A stretch of 64,000 nt of DNA from Psococerastis gibbosa (lineage: Eukaryota; Arthropoda; Insecta; Psocodea; Psocidae). Where the stretch lies: the NCBI GenBank assembly GCA_963971405.1, contig OZ020488.1:42638888-42702887 (forward strand), in the 5' to 3' direction. Below, piece after piece: positions 31,468 through 41,150 of this stretch. The notes beneath the pieces were generated by a model. That model was not told the DNA's origin and made no database searches. It saw only the letters and a list, made by a program, of their open reading frames with translations. The position numbers and the translations under genes are program-made. Position 1 is the first letter of the stretch, and each line of letters starts with the position of its first letter.

Positions 31468-33065
31468 TTAAGCTTTTACTGAGAGAAAGGAGTGTGAAAG
31501 CTGAAAGCGTAGGTATTGGTCTATTGTGACCCCAAGATATTTGTATTCACTCGTTCGCTTGATATGTTCACATTTACATGGCTTAGCAAGTTCGCAGCTA
31601 TTCCTATGGAGTTGAACCTTTGATTCAGCTGGCTGTCCTGTTGATGTGGCACTGAGCGTCATATATTCTGTTTTGGATATATTCAAGGTTAATAGGTTAT
31701 CGTCTAGCCAGTTCTTAACTTTTGTAAGGGTGGATGCAGCCTTTTCATGAACTTCTTTCCAATTTGGTCCGTGAAAGTACAGAATTGTATCATCGGCAAA
31801 TCCTATGGCAGTGCAGTCGAAGTTAATTTTGAGTAGCTCATTGATATATATCAAAAACAGGACTGGTCCTAACACTGTTCCTTGTGGAACGCCATATGTT
31901 ACATGAACTGTGTCACTTATTAGAGTGCTGGTTGATGAATGATTTTCATTCGTTGAATGGATTTTTACTTGTTGTTGTCTGTTATTCAGGTATGACGTAA
32001 GTAATTTATGACTTAGTCCCCGAAGCCCGGCTTGCTCGAGTTTCTCTCCAAGTATTTCGTGTGAGACTGTGTCGAATGCTTTTTGCATATCTAAAAACAC
32101 GCAAAGTGGGTGTTGGCCGGAGTCAAGATGTTGGTATAGTAGTGCGGTAAGTTTAGTGAGTGCATCCTGTGTGCTTCGATTACTTCTGAATCCATGCTGG
32201 TTTTCTGTAAAAAAAATGAGGTGCTTTCCAGGAAGTTTACAATACGTTCCTTAATCGCCTTTCCAAAAATCTTACTGATAGTTGATGTGAGAGATATAGG
32301 TCTATAATTATTCATATCAGTTTTGTCACCTTTTTTGTAAACTGGTGTAACTTGCGCCATTTTACAGATGTCAGGAAATTCTGCCTTGGTGAGAATCAGG
32401 TTTGTAATGTGTTTAAGCGGTTCTTGAACATTCTCTACATGTGTCTTGAGTATCCTAGCTGTGATTCCATCTGCCCCTGGAGCGGAATTACTTTTCAGTT
32501 GACTTATGTAGTTACATATTTCTTGATTGTCCACAGGTGTGAGGAAAAGAGTGTGTGGATTTATGTGTAGCGTGTGATTCATTCCAGGGGTCGTGATTAC
32601 AGAAGCAAGCTTTTTCCCCATATTAGCGTAAAAAGCATTAAATTCGTTTGCTAACTCTTTAGGATTATTTTTTGCTGTTAACAGCTGACCTCTTTCGTTA
32701 AATATTTGGTTTATCACTCGTTTTTTATCCTTTGTATTATTGTCAGTCACTTCATTTATAATTCTCCATGTCTTAGCTGGGTTTGTGATGTTTTCTTTAA
32801 TTTTTTTTTTGTAGTAATCATTTTCCGTTTTTGCCATGATGGTCTTCAGCATATTTCTGTGAAGCAGGTAGCTATTCTTTATCATTTGGGAGAACGGATG
32901 TTTTTTTCAATTTCAAACCAAGCTTATCCCTATTTCTTAATGAGGTGAGCAAAGCTGATGTCATCCAGGAGAATTGTTTCTCTGCATTTTGATATACGAT
33001 TGATTGGTCACATAATTTTAATGCATCCGCATTAAAATAAAGAGAAATATTTCATCTAGTGTCTA
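31468..33065 (-). pseudogene. Second non-LTR retrotransposon RT, frameshifted
   Basis: Minus strand. The pre-RT region (SALLTSLRNRDKL near 32950-32910), then NSAPGADGI, VTPVYKKGD, NNYRPISLTSTISKIF. A frameshift follows in an eight-base homopolymer near 32208, and the sequence continues FLDMQKAFDTVSHE, GVPQGTVLGP, GFADD (about 31790-31804), NISKTEYM and YKYLGVTID. Endonuclease and C-terminus are missing. It is related to, but clearly different from, the plus-strand element 1.3 kb away; a CR1/Jockey-like clade. One early stop (about 32885) lies upstream. Confidence 0.75.
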
Positions 33066-33394
33066 AAATGTTTTTATAGCTATAGCCTGTAGTGAATATT
33101 TCCCGTGAAATTCTTTCTTAGCTTAAGCAAAAAAGCAGGACTAGAAAATAGTCTTAATTTGGTTGTTCAAAATTGATTGTATCTAGGCTATTATGTTCCC
33201 CATTGGCCAATATACTGTTTATAGGCTACATCATTTTAATCTTATATATACAGTTATAAATTGCATTATATTGTTGAATTATTCCTTTCAGGTGGCTGCA
33301 GGGTGAAATGACGTGCATAGATAGCGCCCAGTGTTACAACGTGCTGCATCTATCGGGAGGAGAGAGGGGAGGCGGCGATGAAGGGCGGCGTTTG

Positions 33395-33515
33395 GATATA
33401 TATATTTAGGGGGCTCTGGTATATATATATATATATGCGTGACTGCGTGTATTAATACAGAGTGCATATATATATATATATATGTACCAGATCCTCCCTA
33501 TATATATACTGCTAG
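33395..33515. repeat. (TA)n-bearing palindrome
   Basis: tttagggggctctgg-ta(ta)n and, after a 40-nt centre, (ta)n-tgtaccagatcctccct form two inverted arms of about 40 nt (GGGGG.TCTGGTATATATA versus TATATGTACCAGATCCTCCC). Capable of a cruciform. It lies between the LINE and the right subterminal array. Confidence 0.75.
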
Positions 33516-33555
33516 CGCTGCCGCTGTCCCCCCCCCCCCCCCCGGGATGCAGCTA

Positions 33556-33885
33556 CGATGGGGTATCGTAGGTAGAAGCAGAGCTTAACGATGGATTATC
33601 GGAGAATGTATAGGTCTACGATAACTAGAGAACGATAGGTTATCGGAGCAAATCTAGGCCAACGTTAACTAGAAAACGATATGTTATCGGAGCTAGTGCC
33701 CTTGAAGATTTATAGGGTCCGATAACTTAAAGGAGTTTTAACTCATATAAGTTATCGTAGTGAATTATCGGAGTTATGGAAGACGATGAGTTAACGGAGA
33801 GGATTTATCGGTGTACCGATCCGTTAACTTATAGTACCATTTACGTTGTCACGTATTCATCGGATCAACTCCAATATCTTATGTG
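33556..33885. repeat. Right subterminal array of TTATCGGAG motifs
   Basis: At least a dozen units (gattatcggag, gttatcggagc, gttatcgtag, cgataactagagaacgatag, gttaacggagag) in both orientations, mirroring the left array of the CACTG-ended unit. Confidence 0.7.
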
Positions 33886-34090
33886 TAGCATTTCTCTCAG
33901 TGAAGGATTGTCAAAACCCCTCCTCATTCACTATGCTAATATGTAGGAAGGCATTTATACGTTCTTTTATAGTGGGAGTAAGTAGTAATTAATCAGGCGA
34001 GGATTCCCAAGCCAATTTCTGAACATAATTTCTCCCACCCCCTCCGAGAAAATGTTCTAATTCTGCAAATGAAAATGTGTGTTGTCACTT

Positions 34091-35067
34091 CATTGGCGTA
34101 AATAGGGGGGTCCTGGGGGGGCTAAGCCCCCCCTCAGGTCCACCCGTAGCCCCCCCCCCCCCAGGAATTCTGGAGACAAAGACGTTATGGAGGCTAAAGA
34201 CATAATATCCACAACAACGAAAGAGAAATTAATTCATAGTGTGCTTATTTTACATGAAAAAGAATCAACACATTGACCAAGTACTTTCACAAAAAATATA
34301 TTACTCAAAATGCTTAAAACCCCGATACTTCAGAGCAATTTTTTCAAATTTTTCTCCTGGGGAGACCCCTGGACCCCCCTCAATGGTGGTTTCATTCGTC
34401 TCAACTGTACTGCTTGCAAAATGCGTAAAACCTCACTAATTTGGGTCCATTCATGAATTTTTTTTCTGCTAGCTGGCGTAAATAATGGGTTCTGGGCTAA
34501 GCCCCCCCCCCCCCAGAAGCATCCGTAGAACCCTCCCCCAGAATTTCTGGTGACAAAGGCGTTATGGAGGCTAAAGGCATAGTATCCACAATAACGAAAG
34601 GGAAATTAATTCTTGGTACATGTTTATTTCACATGAAAGACATCATGAAAAAAATCAACATATTGACCACCTACTTTCACAAAAATATATTACTCAAAAG
34701 GCTTAAAACCCCGATATTTCAGACCCATTTTTAAAAAAAAAAAATCTTCGGGGGAGACCCCCGGGCCCCCCTCAGTGGTACATTTATTCGTCTGTAAAAT
34801 TTCTACTGTAATGCTTGCAAAATGCGTAAAAATTTTTTCCAGGGGAGACCCCAGGGTATGATATTCGTAAAACCTCACACTAATTTGGGTCTATTTATCA
34901 ATTTTTTTTCTCCAGGGGAGAACCCCGGGCTCCCCTTTATCCAGGGTATAATGTGCGCAAAACCTCACTAATTTGGGCCAATTTATTAATTTTATTTCTC
35001 CGAAGATCAAAGTCTTGGGGTCCTAAAGCCCCCCCCCCCCCAGAAATTTTGGGAATTTACACCAATG
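34091..35067. mobile_element. hAT-like element, internally duplicated
   Basis: Inverted termini CATTGGCGTAAAT (left) and ATTTACACCAATG (right). Flanks are TGTCACTT (34083-34090) and AGTCACTT (35068-35075), an 8-bp duplication with one change. The interior holds two tandem partial copies of one module (ggaggctaaagacataat, ttactcaaaatgcttaaaac, gaccccyggacccccctca), the second from about 34475. Long C-runs lie beside the ends. Non-coding. Confidence 0.7.
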
Positions 35068-35075
35068 AGTCACTT

Positions 35076-35640
35076 CAGACGTAATCAAGCCCTAGTGGAA
35101 CAAGCGGGAATATTCCTCCAGTCCAATGCCACATACAGACAAGTCGCAGCAAGCGGTGACAAGTGTCTGGGGTTGCTCTATGCGGAGGAGATGATTATAT
35201 GATAGACTCTCTCAACTAAGCTCCCATACTTTTGTCAAGACTACAGGCAATTCCAAAGCGAATCGGGTCCGTTTGCCTCCGCAACTACAGGGGCTGCGTC
35301 CTATCATAGCGCTGTCGCACATACCACCAGGTTATAAGTGGTTGGGGTGGAGAATGAGGCCACCGACTGGGGTTGGCAATCAAGCTCGGCTGGACTCTCA
35401 TCCCCATAACTGGTAAACTGAAACAGTACGACGCGCCTATACATGAGGAGCATGTATGCTAAAGATATTTGTCACAAAAAAAATATTTTTGAGCTGTATC
35501 ACTGGAATCATAGCATTGACTGCAACAAAACAATTAGTAATAGTCTAATGCGCAATTCCTATATTATCAAAGAATATTATTTAAATTTTATTACATCCTA
35601 TAATGTAGGTAGAGGCATACTCGCATATAGATGTTAGAAT
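35076..35640. other. No gene recognised
   Basis: A short LINE scrap follows at 35680-35700 (ctttgggtgtgcaccgacta), matching the relic at 2.9 kb. Confidence 0.35.
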
Positions 35641-35889
35641 TTTCACCTTTCACCACCGAGAAGAGACCAAAGACTTCCACCACCTTTGGGTGTGCACCGA
35701 CTATGGCAGAAAACTGGACCTAGAAATTAGGAATCTCTACCTCAGACACGAAAAGAAAGATTTTTGTCTCCCCTATATTTATACAGTTTCAAGTGATAAA
35801 TCACCTTTTGAATACATGCTTCTCATTTCCAGTTCTTTACCAAGTGTGTTATTTCTCACCCTACATACCGAAATAGCACAGTTTGATAT

Positions 35890-35955
35890 CTCGACCGTCA
35901 CAAAAGGAAAAATAAAGTACAATAAATTGAGTTGGCTATTGCTGTATTGGTTTCT
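35890..35955 (-). other. Orphan 3'-UTR relic of the peptide gene family
   Basis: cgaccgtcacaaaaggaaaa, then gttggctattgctgtattgg matches the 3' flank of the Gly/Met genes (gaccgtcacaaaaggaaaac, gttagctattgctgtattgg). No coding sequence adjoins it, so it marks a lost gene copy. Confidence 0.55.
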
Positions 35956-35984
35956 TTTTCTTTTGCATTTGAAATTGATAAATA

Positions 35985-36730
35985 TACCCAAATTAGTAGG
36001 GTTTCACGCATATTATAGGTACTCTGGAGAACGGGGGGCTCGGGGGTTTCCCCGGAGAAAAAAAACTGATAAATAGTGAGGTTTTGCGCATATTATTATC
36101 TGGGAAACGGGGGGCCCGGAGAAAAAATTGAGATATAGGCCTAAATTAGTGAGGTTTTAAATAAGTAAATATTGACTTTTTTGTTCTATTACTAAGCCAA
36201 CCTAGCGGAGTTAGGGCTATAAAGCCCTCTCTTACACTCATGCCTCAACTAGGAAGGCCCGGGGCCGCCTGCTTTACATGCCCTCCGAAGCATGGCCAGA
36301 AAATGAAGCAAGTGTGAGACTCGAACCAACAACCTATCGGGTAAAAGTTGGAGTCTGTACCACTACTCTACATATCCTGACAATTCGGATTTTGCAAGCT
36401 GTACAGTTGAGATTTTACAGACGAATAAACCTGCCATTCAGGGGAGCCCCCCCCCCCCCCCCCCGGAGAAAAAGTTTGAAGAAATAGGTCTGAAGTATTG
36501 GGGTTTTACGCATTTTGAGTAATTAATTTTTGTGAAAGTAATTAGTCAATATGTTGTTGTTTGTTTCATGATGTCTTTCATGTGAAATAAGCATACCAAG
36601 AATTAATTTCCCTTTCGTTATTGTGGATACTAAGCCTTTCGCCTCTATAACGTCTTTGTCACCAGAAATCCTGGGGGGTACTACGGGTGACCCTGGGGGG
36701 GAGGGGGGGTTGGCCTTATTTACTCAAACG
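35985..36730. mobile_element. Inverted copy of the hAT-like element, split by a SINE
   Basis: Segments at 35985-36158 and 36382-36730 are reverse-complement matches to 34100-34900 (gaagtattggggttttacgc, gaattaatttccctttcgtt, cataacgtctttgtcaccag type blocks). Together with 34091-35067 this forms a widely spaced inverted pair. Confidence 0.7.
36159..36381 (-). mobile_element. SINE family 1, full length
   Basis: Tail (aaataagtaaat), body (ctaagccaacctagcggagt), middle (gccctctcttacactc, tttacatgccctccgaagca) and head with B-box (gactcgaacc) and 'ctacatatcctgac'. Confidence 0.85.
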
Positions 36731-37296
36731 GGGAGTAGGCATTCTGTAATGGCAGTAAGTAACTTGTTACCAGTTGTGTCGGACGTTTTTGAATTACAAT
36801 AATTTTTCAATTTAACAAAATTTCAAATATCTCAAAAGTGGGGGGGCGGAGAAACTGCTGGGGGGCCAGGACGGAGCCCCCCCCCCCTCCCCGCCCCGGG
36901 CACCCCCGTAGCGCCGCCACTGAGCATCGGCAGTGCCCCTTTGAAACATTACGATGTACTCAGCCAATTGCTTTTGACGTCAGATCCTATGCTGTCCCTT
37001 CCCTTCCTTATAAGGCCGAAAGCATAGCCGTCTCAATCGTTATATTTATGTTGTGGAGAAATTGACGTTGACACACTAATTGCAATTGCTACTAGTATTA
37101 TGGAGAACAGAATCGGTGTATTTGAAATGTGGGTATGCAGACAAAATTAATACGATGAATGCTACCCATATTCTGGAGAGGTCTTGCCCCTAATGAATGA
37201 ATGAATGAATGAATGCTGAGGTTCTCTATGATATACTTTTGCCAAGACAATTAATTATTCTTTGGACCATTTTAAAGAGACAGAGTAGATGCAAAT
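36731..37296. other. No gene; scrap of hAT-like end
   Basis: Contains G- and C-runs and a terminus-like cgtagcgccgccactg ending at 36922, an hAT right end for which I could not find the partner. A (GAAT)n run lies at 37194-37215. Confidence 0.4.
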
Positions 37297-38041
37297 CTAT
37301 GGCATAGCCAGAATTTTTTTTTTGGGGGGGTCCAGATTTCATGCAACATCAATGCATAAAGTTTGCCCGTTTACGATAGGTTTTCGAATGGGGTGGTGTT
37401 TCATTTGGCGCCCCCCCCCCCCCGTATTTTCGTAAAATATTAGAAAAATAGGAAAGCCATCCCCATGGACGTACGCATCTTCTAATTAGGGGCATGATCT
37501 TAATTTCCCACCCGAGGGGTTGGGGGCTGAAGGGGGGCCCGGGGGTCTCCCCCGGGGAAGGGTTTTGAAATAATAAGCCTGAAATTGTGGAGTTTTACAC
37601 ATTTTGATGTATATACGTCTTGTAACCTATTCTAACAATCTTTACGTTTTATACAGCCGAAGAATAGTAGACCTACTGCAAGATAAGGGGGGTTTCCCAC
37701 AGGGGAACTATTTTGAAAAAGAATAGGCCCAAAATAGTGGAATTTACGCACTTTGAAAGCAGTTATGCCCATATTTTACATATGAATAATATTACAGCTA
37801 ACAGGGGGGGGGGGGCCCGGGGGCTACCGTGGGGAATGTTTTTTAAAAGATAGGCCTGAAATAGTTTGCCGGCAAAAAAAAATTGATTTTGCATACGATA
37901 ACATTATTAACAAAACTGGAAACAGGGGGACCGGGGCCTCCCGGGGGATTTTTTAATAGTAAATATCTGATTAATTTTATGTTTTGCTAAAAAAAAAATT
38001 TGGGGGGCGGACCCCGCTGACCCCCCTTGGCTACGCCACTG
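37297..38041. mobile_element. hAT-like element with 8-bp target duplication
   Basis: The left end CTATGGCATAGCCA is a decayed inverted match of the right end TGGCTACGCCACTG. Flanks are ATGCAAAT (37289-37296) and ATGCTAAT (38042-38049), seven of eight identical. The interior repeats a 'ggggrgctcccgggg ... aatagtggagttttacac' module related to the 34-kb element. Non-coding. Confidence 0.65.
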
Positions 38042-38049
38042 ATGCTAAT

Positions 38050-38855
38050 ACTATGCGGTTTGTAAGTTTAAAATAAATAAACGGCTGAAAAAGAACATTA
38101 TTTTTACTTTTCGTTTTGAATTGCCTTAAATAAATAATTTGTAGAATATATCTAATTAGTCCAAGGTAGATAATTTTTGAATCGACATCGAATTATAGTA
38201 GAATGAAACCCATTGGAAATGGAAGATAATGTGTCAGATAATATAGAAAAATTAAATTACGGGCGATCTGAGTTCGGGAAGTGGGTAGGGATGGGTTTTT
38301 AATGGTGAAATACGGTATATCTTGATTTCCGGCAAAACTACAAGTCCTATGGGAAAACGTTTAATAGCAAAAATGTAGGTAATAAGAAGATCTACAACTT
38401 TAGTTCTTAAACTTTTTAACATAACCTCAAAATATTTGCAAAAATGCAAAAAAGCAAGGTTTTTTACTTTTTACTTTACTTTACTTTACTTTTTACTATG
38501 AAATTTGGTAAAAACGTATCTTCTTATGTTCTAAATACACTTAACTGTAACTTTTTAACAAACTAGCCTCACAATGTAAAACAAATAATTGTTTTAAGTA
38601 GTTAAGTTAACCCGCCCATGCAATTCAAATGGGATTGCTGGAAAGTCTCAGTTTACTAATTTTGTGTTCCACTCGTGTTTAAGGGGCATACCTGCTTCCA
38701 ATTCAATAGTACCATGGGGGGTGTCCCAATAGTTCAGACTACAACCCTACATATTTTTTTGCTGCGTGTCGCGCCACAGGGAGGCCAGCCCAACTCATTG
38801 CCCTGCTAAAATCTGTATGTGGTGCGCCCAAAGAAGTTTCACTTCGAAAAATCGA
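38050..38855. other. No gene recognised
   Basis: AT-rich; includes a (TTTAC)n run at 38461-38500. Confidence 0.35.
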
Positions 38856-38859
38856 GGAA

Positions 38860-38935
38860 CTCGAACCTTCCGTTTCATTGTCCAGATCTTTACCAACTGG
38901 ACCTGATCAAATGCATATACAATACATCTAACTTA
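38860..38935 (-). mobile_element. SINE family 3 head
   Basis: B-box-like gaactcgaaccttcc and A-box ctttaccaactgg (plus-strand reading), downstream of the dead Gly/Met gene at 39.1 kb. Confidence 0.6.
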
Positions 38936-39038
38936 ATTGAATTAGAAAATATTGACAGTCACAAAAGGAAAACAAGCAAATGCGACACAATAATTCAGTT
39001 AGCTATATAGTTGGTGTATTGGCATCAATGTCACAGAG

Positions 39039-39245
39039 TTAAAAATAACAAGGAGAGTCATCCACCAAAACCTGTCTCAAAACCGCCACCTGTATGAAAT
39101 GAACCCAGATTGCTTGGTGGCGAGAAATCCGATGGGGACATACTGGCACCTCCTTCCACTGATCCCATGGTGGTATCCATACCAGCTCCAGGGCTTCACT
39201 CGGTACTCCCATGCTGCCAGTCGCTTTAACAGGTCCAAAATTCAT
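39039..39245 (-). pseudogene. Dead Gly/Met-type secreted peptide gene (no signal peptide)
   Basis: The minus strand begins MNFGPVKATGSMGVP, matching MKFGPFEMSGGVGAG of the live copies. It then drifts into a neighbouring frame: WIPPWDQWKEVPV corresponds to the live gene read one frame off. The signal peptide and promoter are missing, with an hAT MITE starting 23 bp upstream. The 3' flank (cacaaaaggaaaacaagc, aattcagttagct) is retained. Clearly a truncated, frameshifted relic. Confidence 0.65.
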
Positions 39246-39267
39246 TCAATGACGAACACATCGAGTC

Positions 39268-39575
39268 CAGAGGCGTAAAGTTTTAGGATGGTGGCGGGGG
39301 CAAAACCAAGTAGACCTTGTGACGTCATCAGGCAGAATAAGGAAAAATTGAAAATATAAGAGCAAAATAGTAGGGTTTTACGCAGTTTAATAGTAGTAAA
39401 GTATAGCTGTAGCTTTTACAAAGCTAAAAAATGAATGCCTTTATTCATATTGCTGCAAAGCGGACCATGAAGTATGAACCACGTCTTACAATGCTCGAGG
39501 CTTTGCCCCCCCCCCCCAAAAAAAGGAGCCGGGAGGGGCAAGTTAGACCGCCCCCCCCCCAACTTTACGTCCCTG
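39268..39575. mobile_element. hAT-type MITE with exact 8-bp target duplication
   Basis: 308 bp; termini CAGAGGCGTAAAGTT and AACTTTACGTCCCTG. Flanked by ATCGAGTC on both sides (39260-39267, 39576-39583). C-runs lie near the right end. Non-coding. Confidence 0.85.
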
Positions 39576-39829
39576 ATCGAGTCTCAGATGTACTGGGACG
39601 AACGGCGTCAAATGGCTGAGCAGCCCACGATGACAGGCGTTGACTGAAGTAATGATGAATGAATGAATTAATTAATAATTATAATAAACAGAATACAATG
39701 CAATACAATTATAACTTAACTAAAAACACTTAAAATCTTACATTTAACTTAAATAACTAACAACAATAAAAATAAAGAATTGTAAGAAGAATCGGCCAAA
39801 TTATTTTACGCATTCCCCAGAAACTCAGC

Positions 39830-40260
39830 AAGCGAATAAAACAGACCCTCCACCATAAGTGTAATATTCGCCTGAACTTCCTAGCCTCCGAGCGCAGCAA
39901 TCTCTTAATGTGGTCCGGTTAAACAGCAACCTTCCCTTTATTAGAATAAAATTGTCGGTGCCATGTCTTCGGGTTCAGGGAATGTGGAAGTCGGTATCGG
40001 CCAGCCGGGTTTCACGGTCCGATATTTCTCCCACTCTTATAAAGTCGGCTTGTGCGAGGCAGTGCATTATGGCCGCTTCTATCTACATGGAGGGAGCAGT
40101 AAGATTTTCGAGGCCTTTAAAGGCTTGTCTACATGACTCCTTCCATTTAAGCCCGGCTATAATTCTAATAGCACGCTTCTGTATGACCAATAGTTTATCC
40201 ATATTTGACTACCTTCCCAGGCAACTAAACCATAGGATAAGTTATTAATGGTCGAACAGT
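39830..40260 (-). pseudogene. Non-LTR retrotransposon C-terminal relic
   Basis: The minus strand reads LLVIQKRAIRIIAGLKWKES, then CRQAFKGLENLTAPSM and, after a stop, HCLAQADFIRVGEIS ... ETRLADTDFHIP. This is the post-RT region (QKKAIRxI, CRPxFKxLxIL type) of Jockey-like elements. Several stops; no RT core. Confidence 0.6.
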
Positions 40261-40790
40261 ACCGTGGTAGACCATCATGAGAACTTACCTCTCAAGAAGA
40301 AGTTAATATCGTTGGTTCGTCGCATAGGAGGCACGCAATGCTTGTTTTTTTTTATCCTGGGCCCACTTAGATGCCACGTCTCCTTCGACCAGCCATTGAA
40401 AAAACATATGAGGTGATATCAGGGAATATACTTTTGGCGTGGTCGAATGCCCCACCCATAGTACGAATGATGTTCTGTGGCCCTATACTTTCTATCTAGA
40501 ACACTAGTGTAGGGCATGAGAAGTGGACGAGCTCTAGCCTGTATGACTTGTGGGGCCATAGGGGGACATATGATCTGTAAGGAGAGGGGGGGGGGGGGCA
40601 GAAGTTAAAAAAAAAAAATTGGATTGTGTTCTTTGATATATCTGGTCAACGGCGTGAGGATGCAAAAGGCAACGGGTAACCACTGCATTATAATTCCCTT
40701 AGACATCAAGGCTGCAGTTGCCATGATGATCGCCAATCTTAGAGGCAGTATAGGAGCTGAGGAAGGACGCAGATTTTAAGTTTTTTTAGG
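40261..40790. other. No gene recognised
   Basis: Contains a G-run (40588-40598) and, at about 40665-40740, a copy of the short motif gcaacgggtaaccactgcattataat ... gatgatcgccaatctt also seen near 12.1 and 54.4 kb. Confidence 0.4.
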
Positions 40791-40799
40791 TCGAGTATT

Positions 40800-40860
40800 G
40801 GACCTCCCTTCATTGCCCAGGTCTTTACCAACTGGACCATACCTGCTTGATCATATTTAA
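40800..40860 (-). mobile_element. SINE family 3 head
   Basis: ggtctttaccaactggacc with a decayed B-box, in the 3' flank of the peptide unit that received the gypsy element. Confidence 0.55.
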
Positions 40861-40964
40861 GACTACGTACCTGTATAACTAACTTAATTGAAATCTCGAA
40901 TTAGAAAATGTCGACAGTCACAAAAGGAAAACCTGCAACAAATGAGACACAATAATTCAGTTAG

Positions 40965-41111
40965 TGTCATGTTTTACATGTTCCTTTACACAATAAGAAG
41001 AAGTATTCATTAAAAAGAGTCTTTATTTAATTCTTGAAATCGACATTACAAATCCATCCCAATTGCCCACGCCGCGACGAATGCCGTTGCCATGCCAACT
41101 TTTCTATTACA
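40965..41111 (-). repeat. 3' LTR of the gypsy element
   Basis: 147 bp; compared with the 5' LTR it lacks about 10 bp (the actgcttgcgc segment) and has scattered changes. It contains AATAAA on the minus strand (tttatt on plus near 41026). Confidence 0.85.
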
Positions 41112-41124
41112 TCTTCCCTTCTTT
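41112..41124 (-). other. Polypurine tract
   Basis: AAAGAAGGGAAGA on the minus strand directly abutting the 3' LTR. Confidence 0.75.
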
Positions 41125-41150
41125 AACAATATTATTAAATTAAATAAAAA

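Larger units (their letters stand above)
25861..33902. mobile_element. 8.0-kb CACTG-terminated unit with subterminal repeat arrays
   Basis: Left end CACTGAGAGAAAT (25861-25873) and right end ATTTCTCTCAGTG (33890-33902) are perfect inverted repeats. A second inverted block follows: ctacacataagatatcgga on the left (from 25944), and its complement tccaatatcttatgtgtag on the right (33870-33889). Both flanks are packed with a TTATCGGAG/CGATAAGTTATCGG motif in either orientation. Conserved CACT-type ends with subterminal repeats are hallmarks of CACTA/EnSpm DNA transposons. The immediate flanks share only AA, so a target duplication is unproven. No transposase is present; the interior is filled by two LINEs. 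I infer a non-autonomous or gutted CACTA-like element. Confidence 0.65.

Noticed and set aside
35690..36076. 128-codon plus-strand frame as a membrane protein
   Set aside because: It spans a LINE scrap, the 3'-UTR relic of the peptide family and part of an hAT-like element; no consistent domain.
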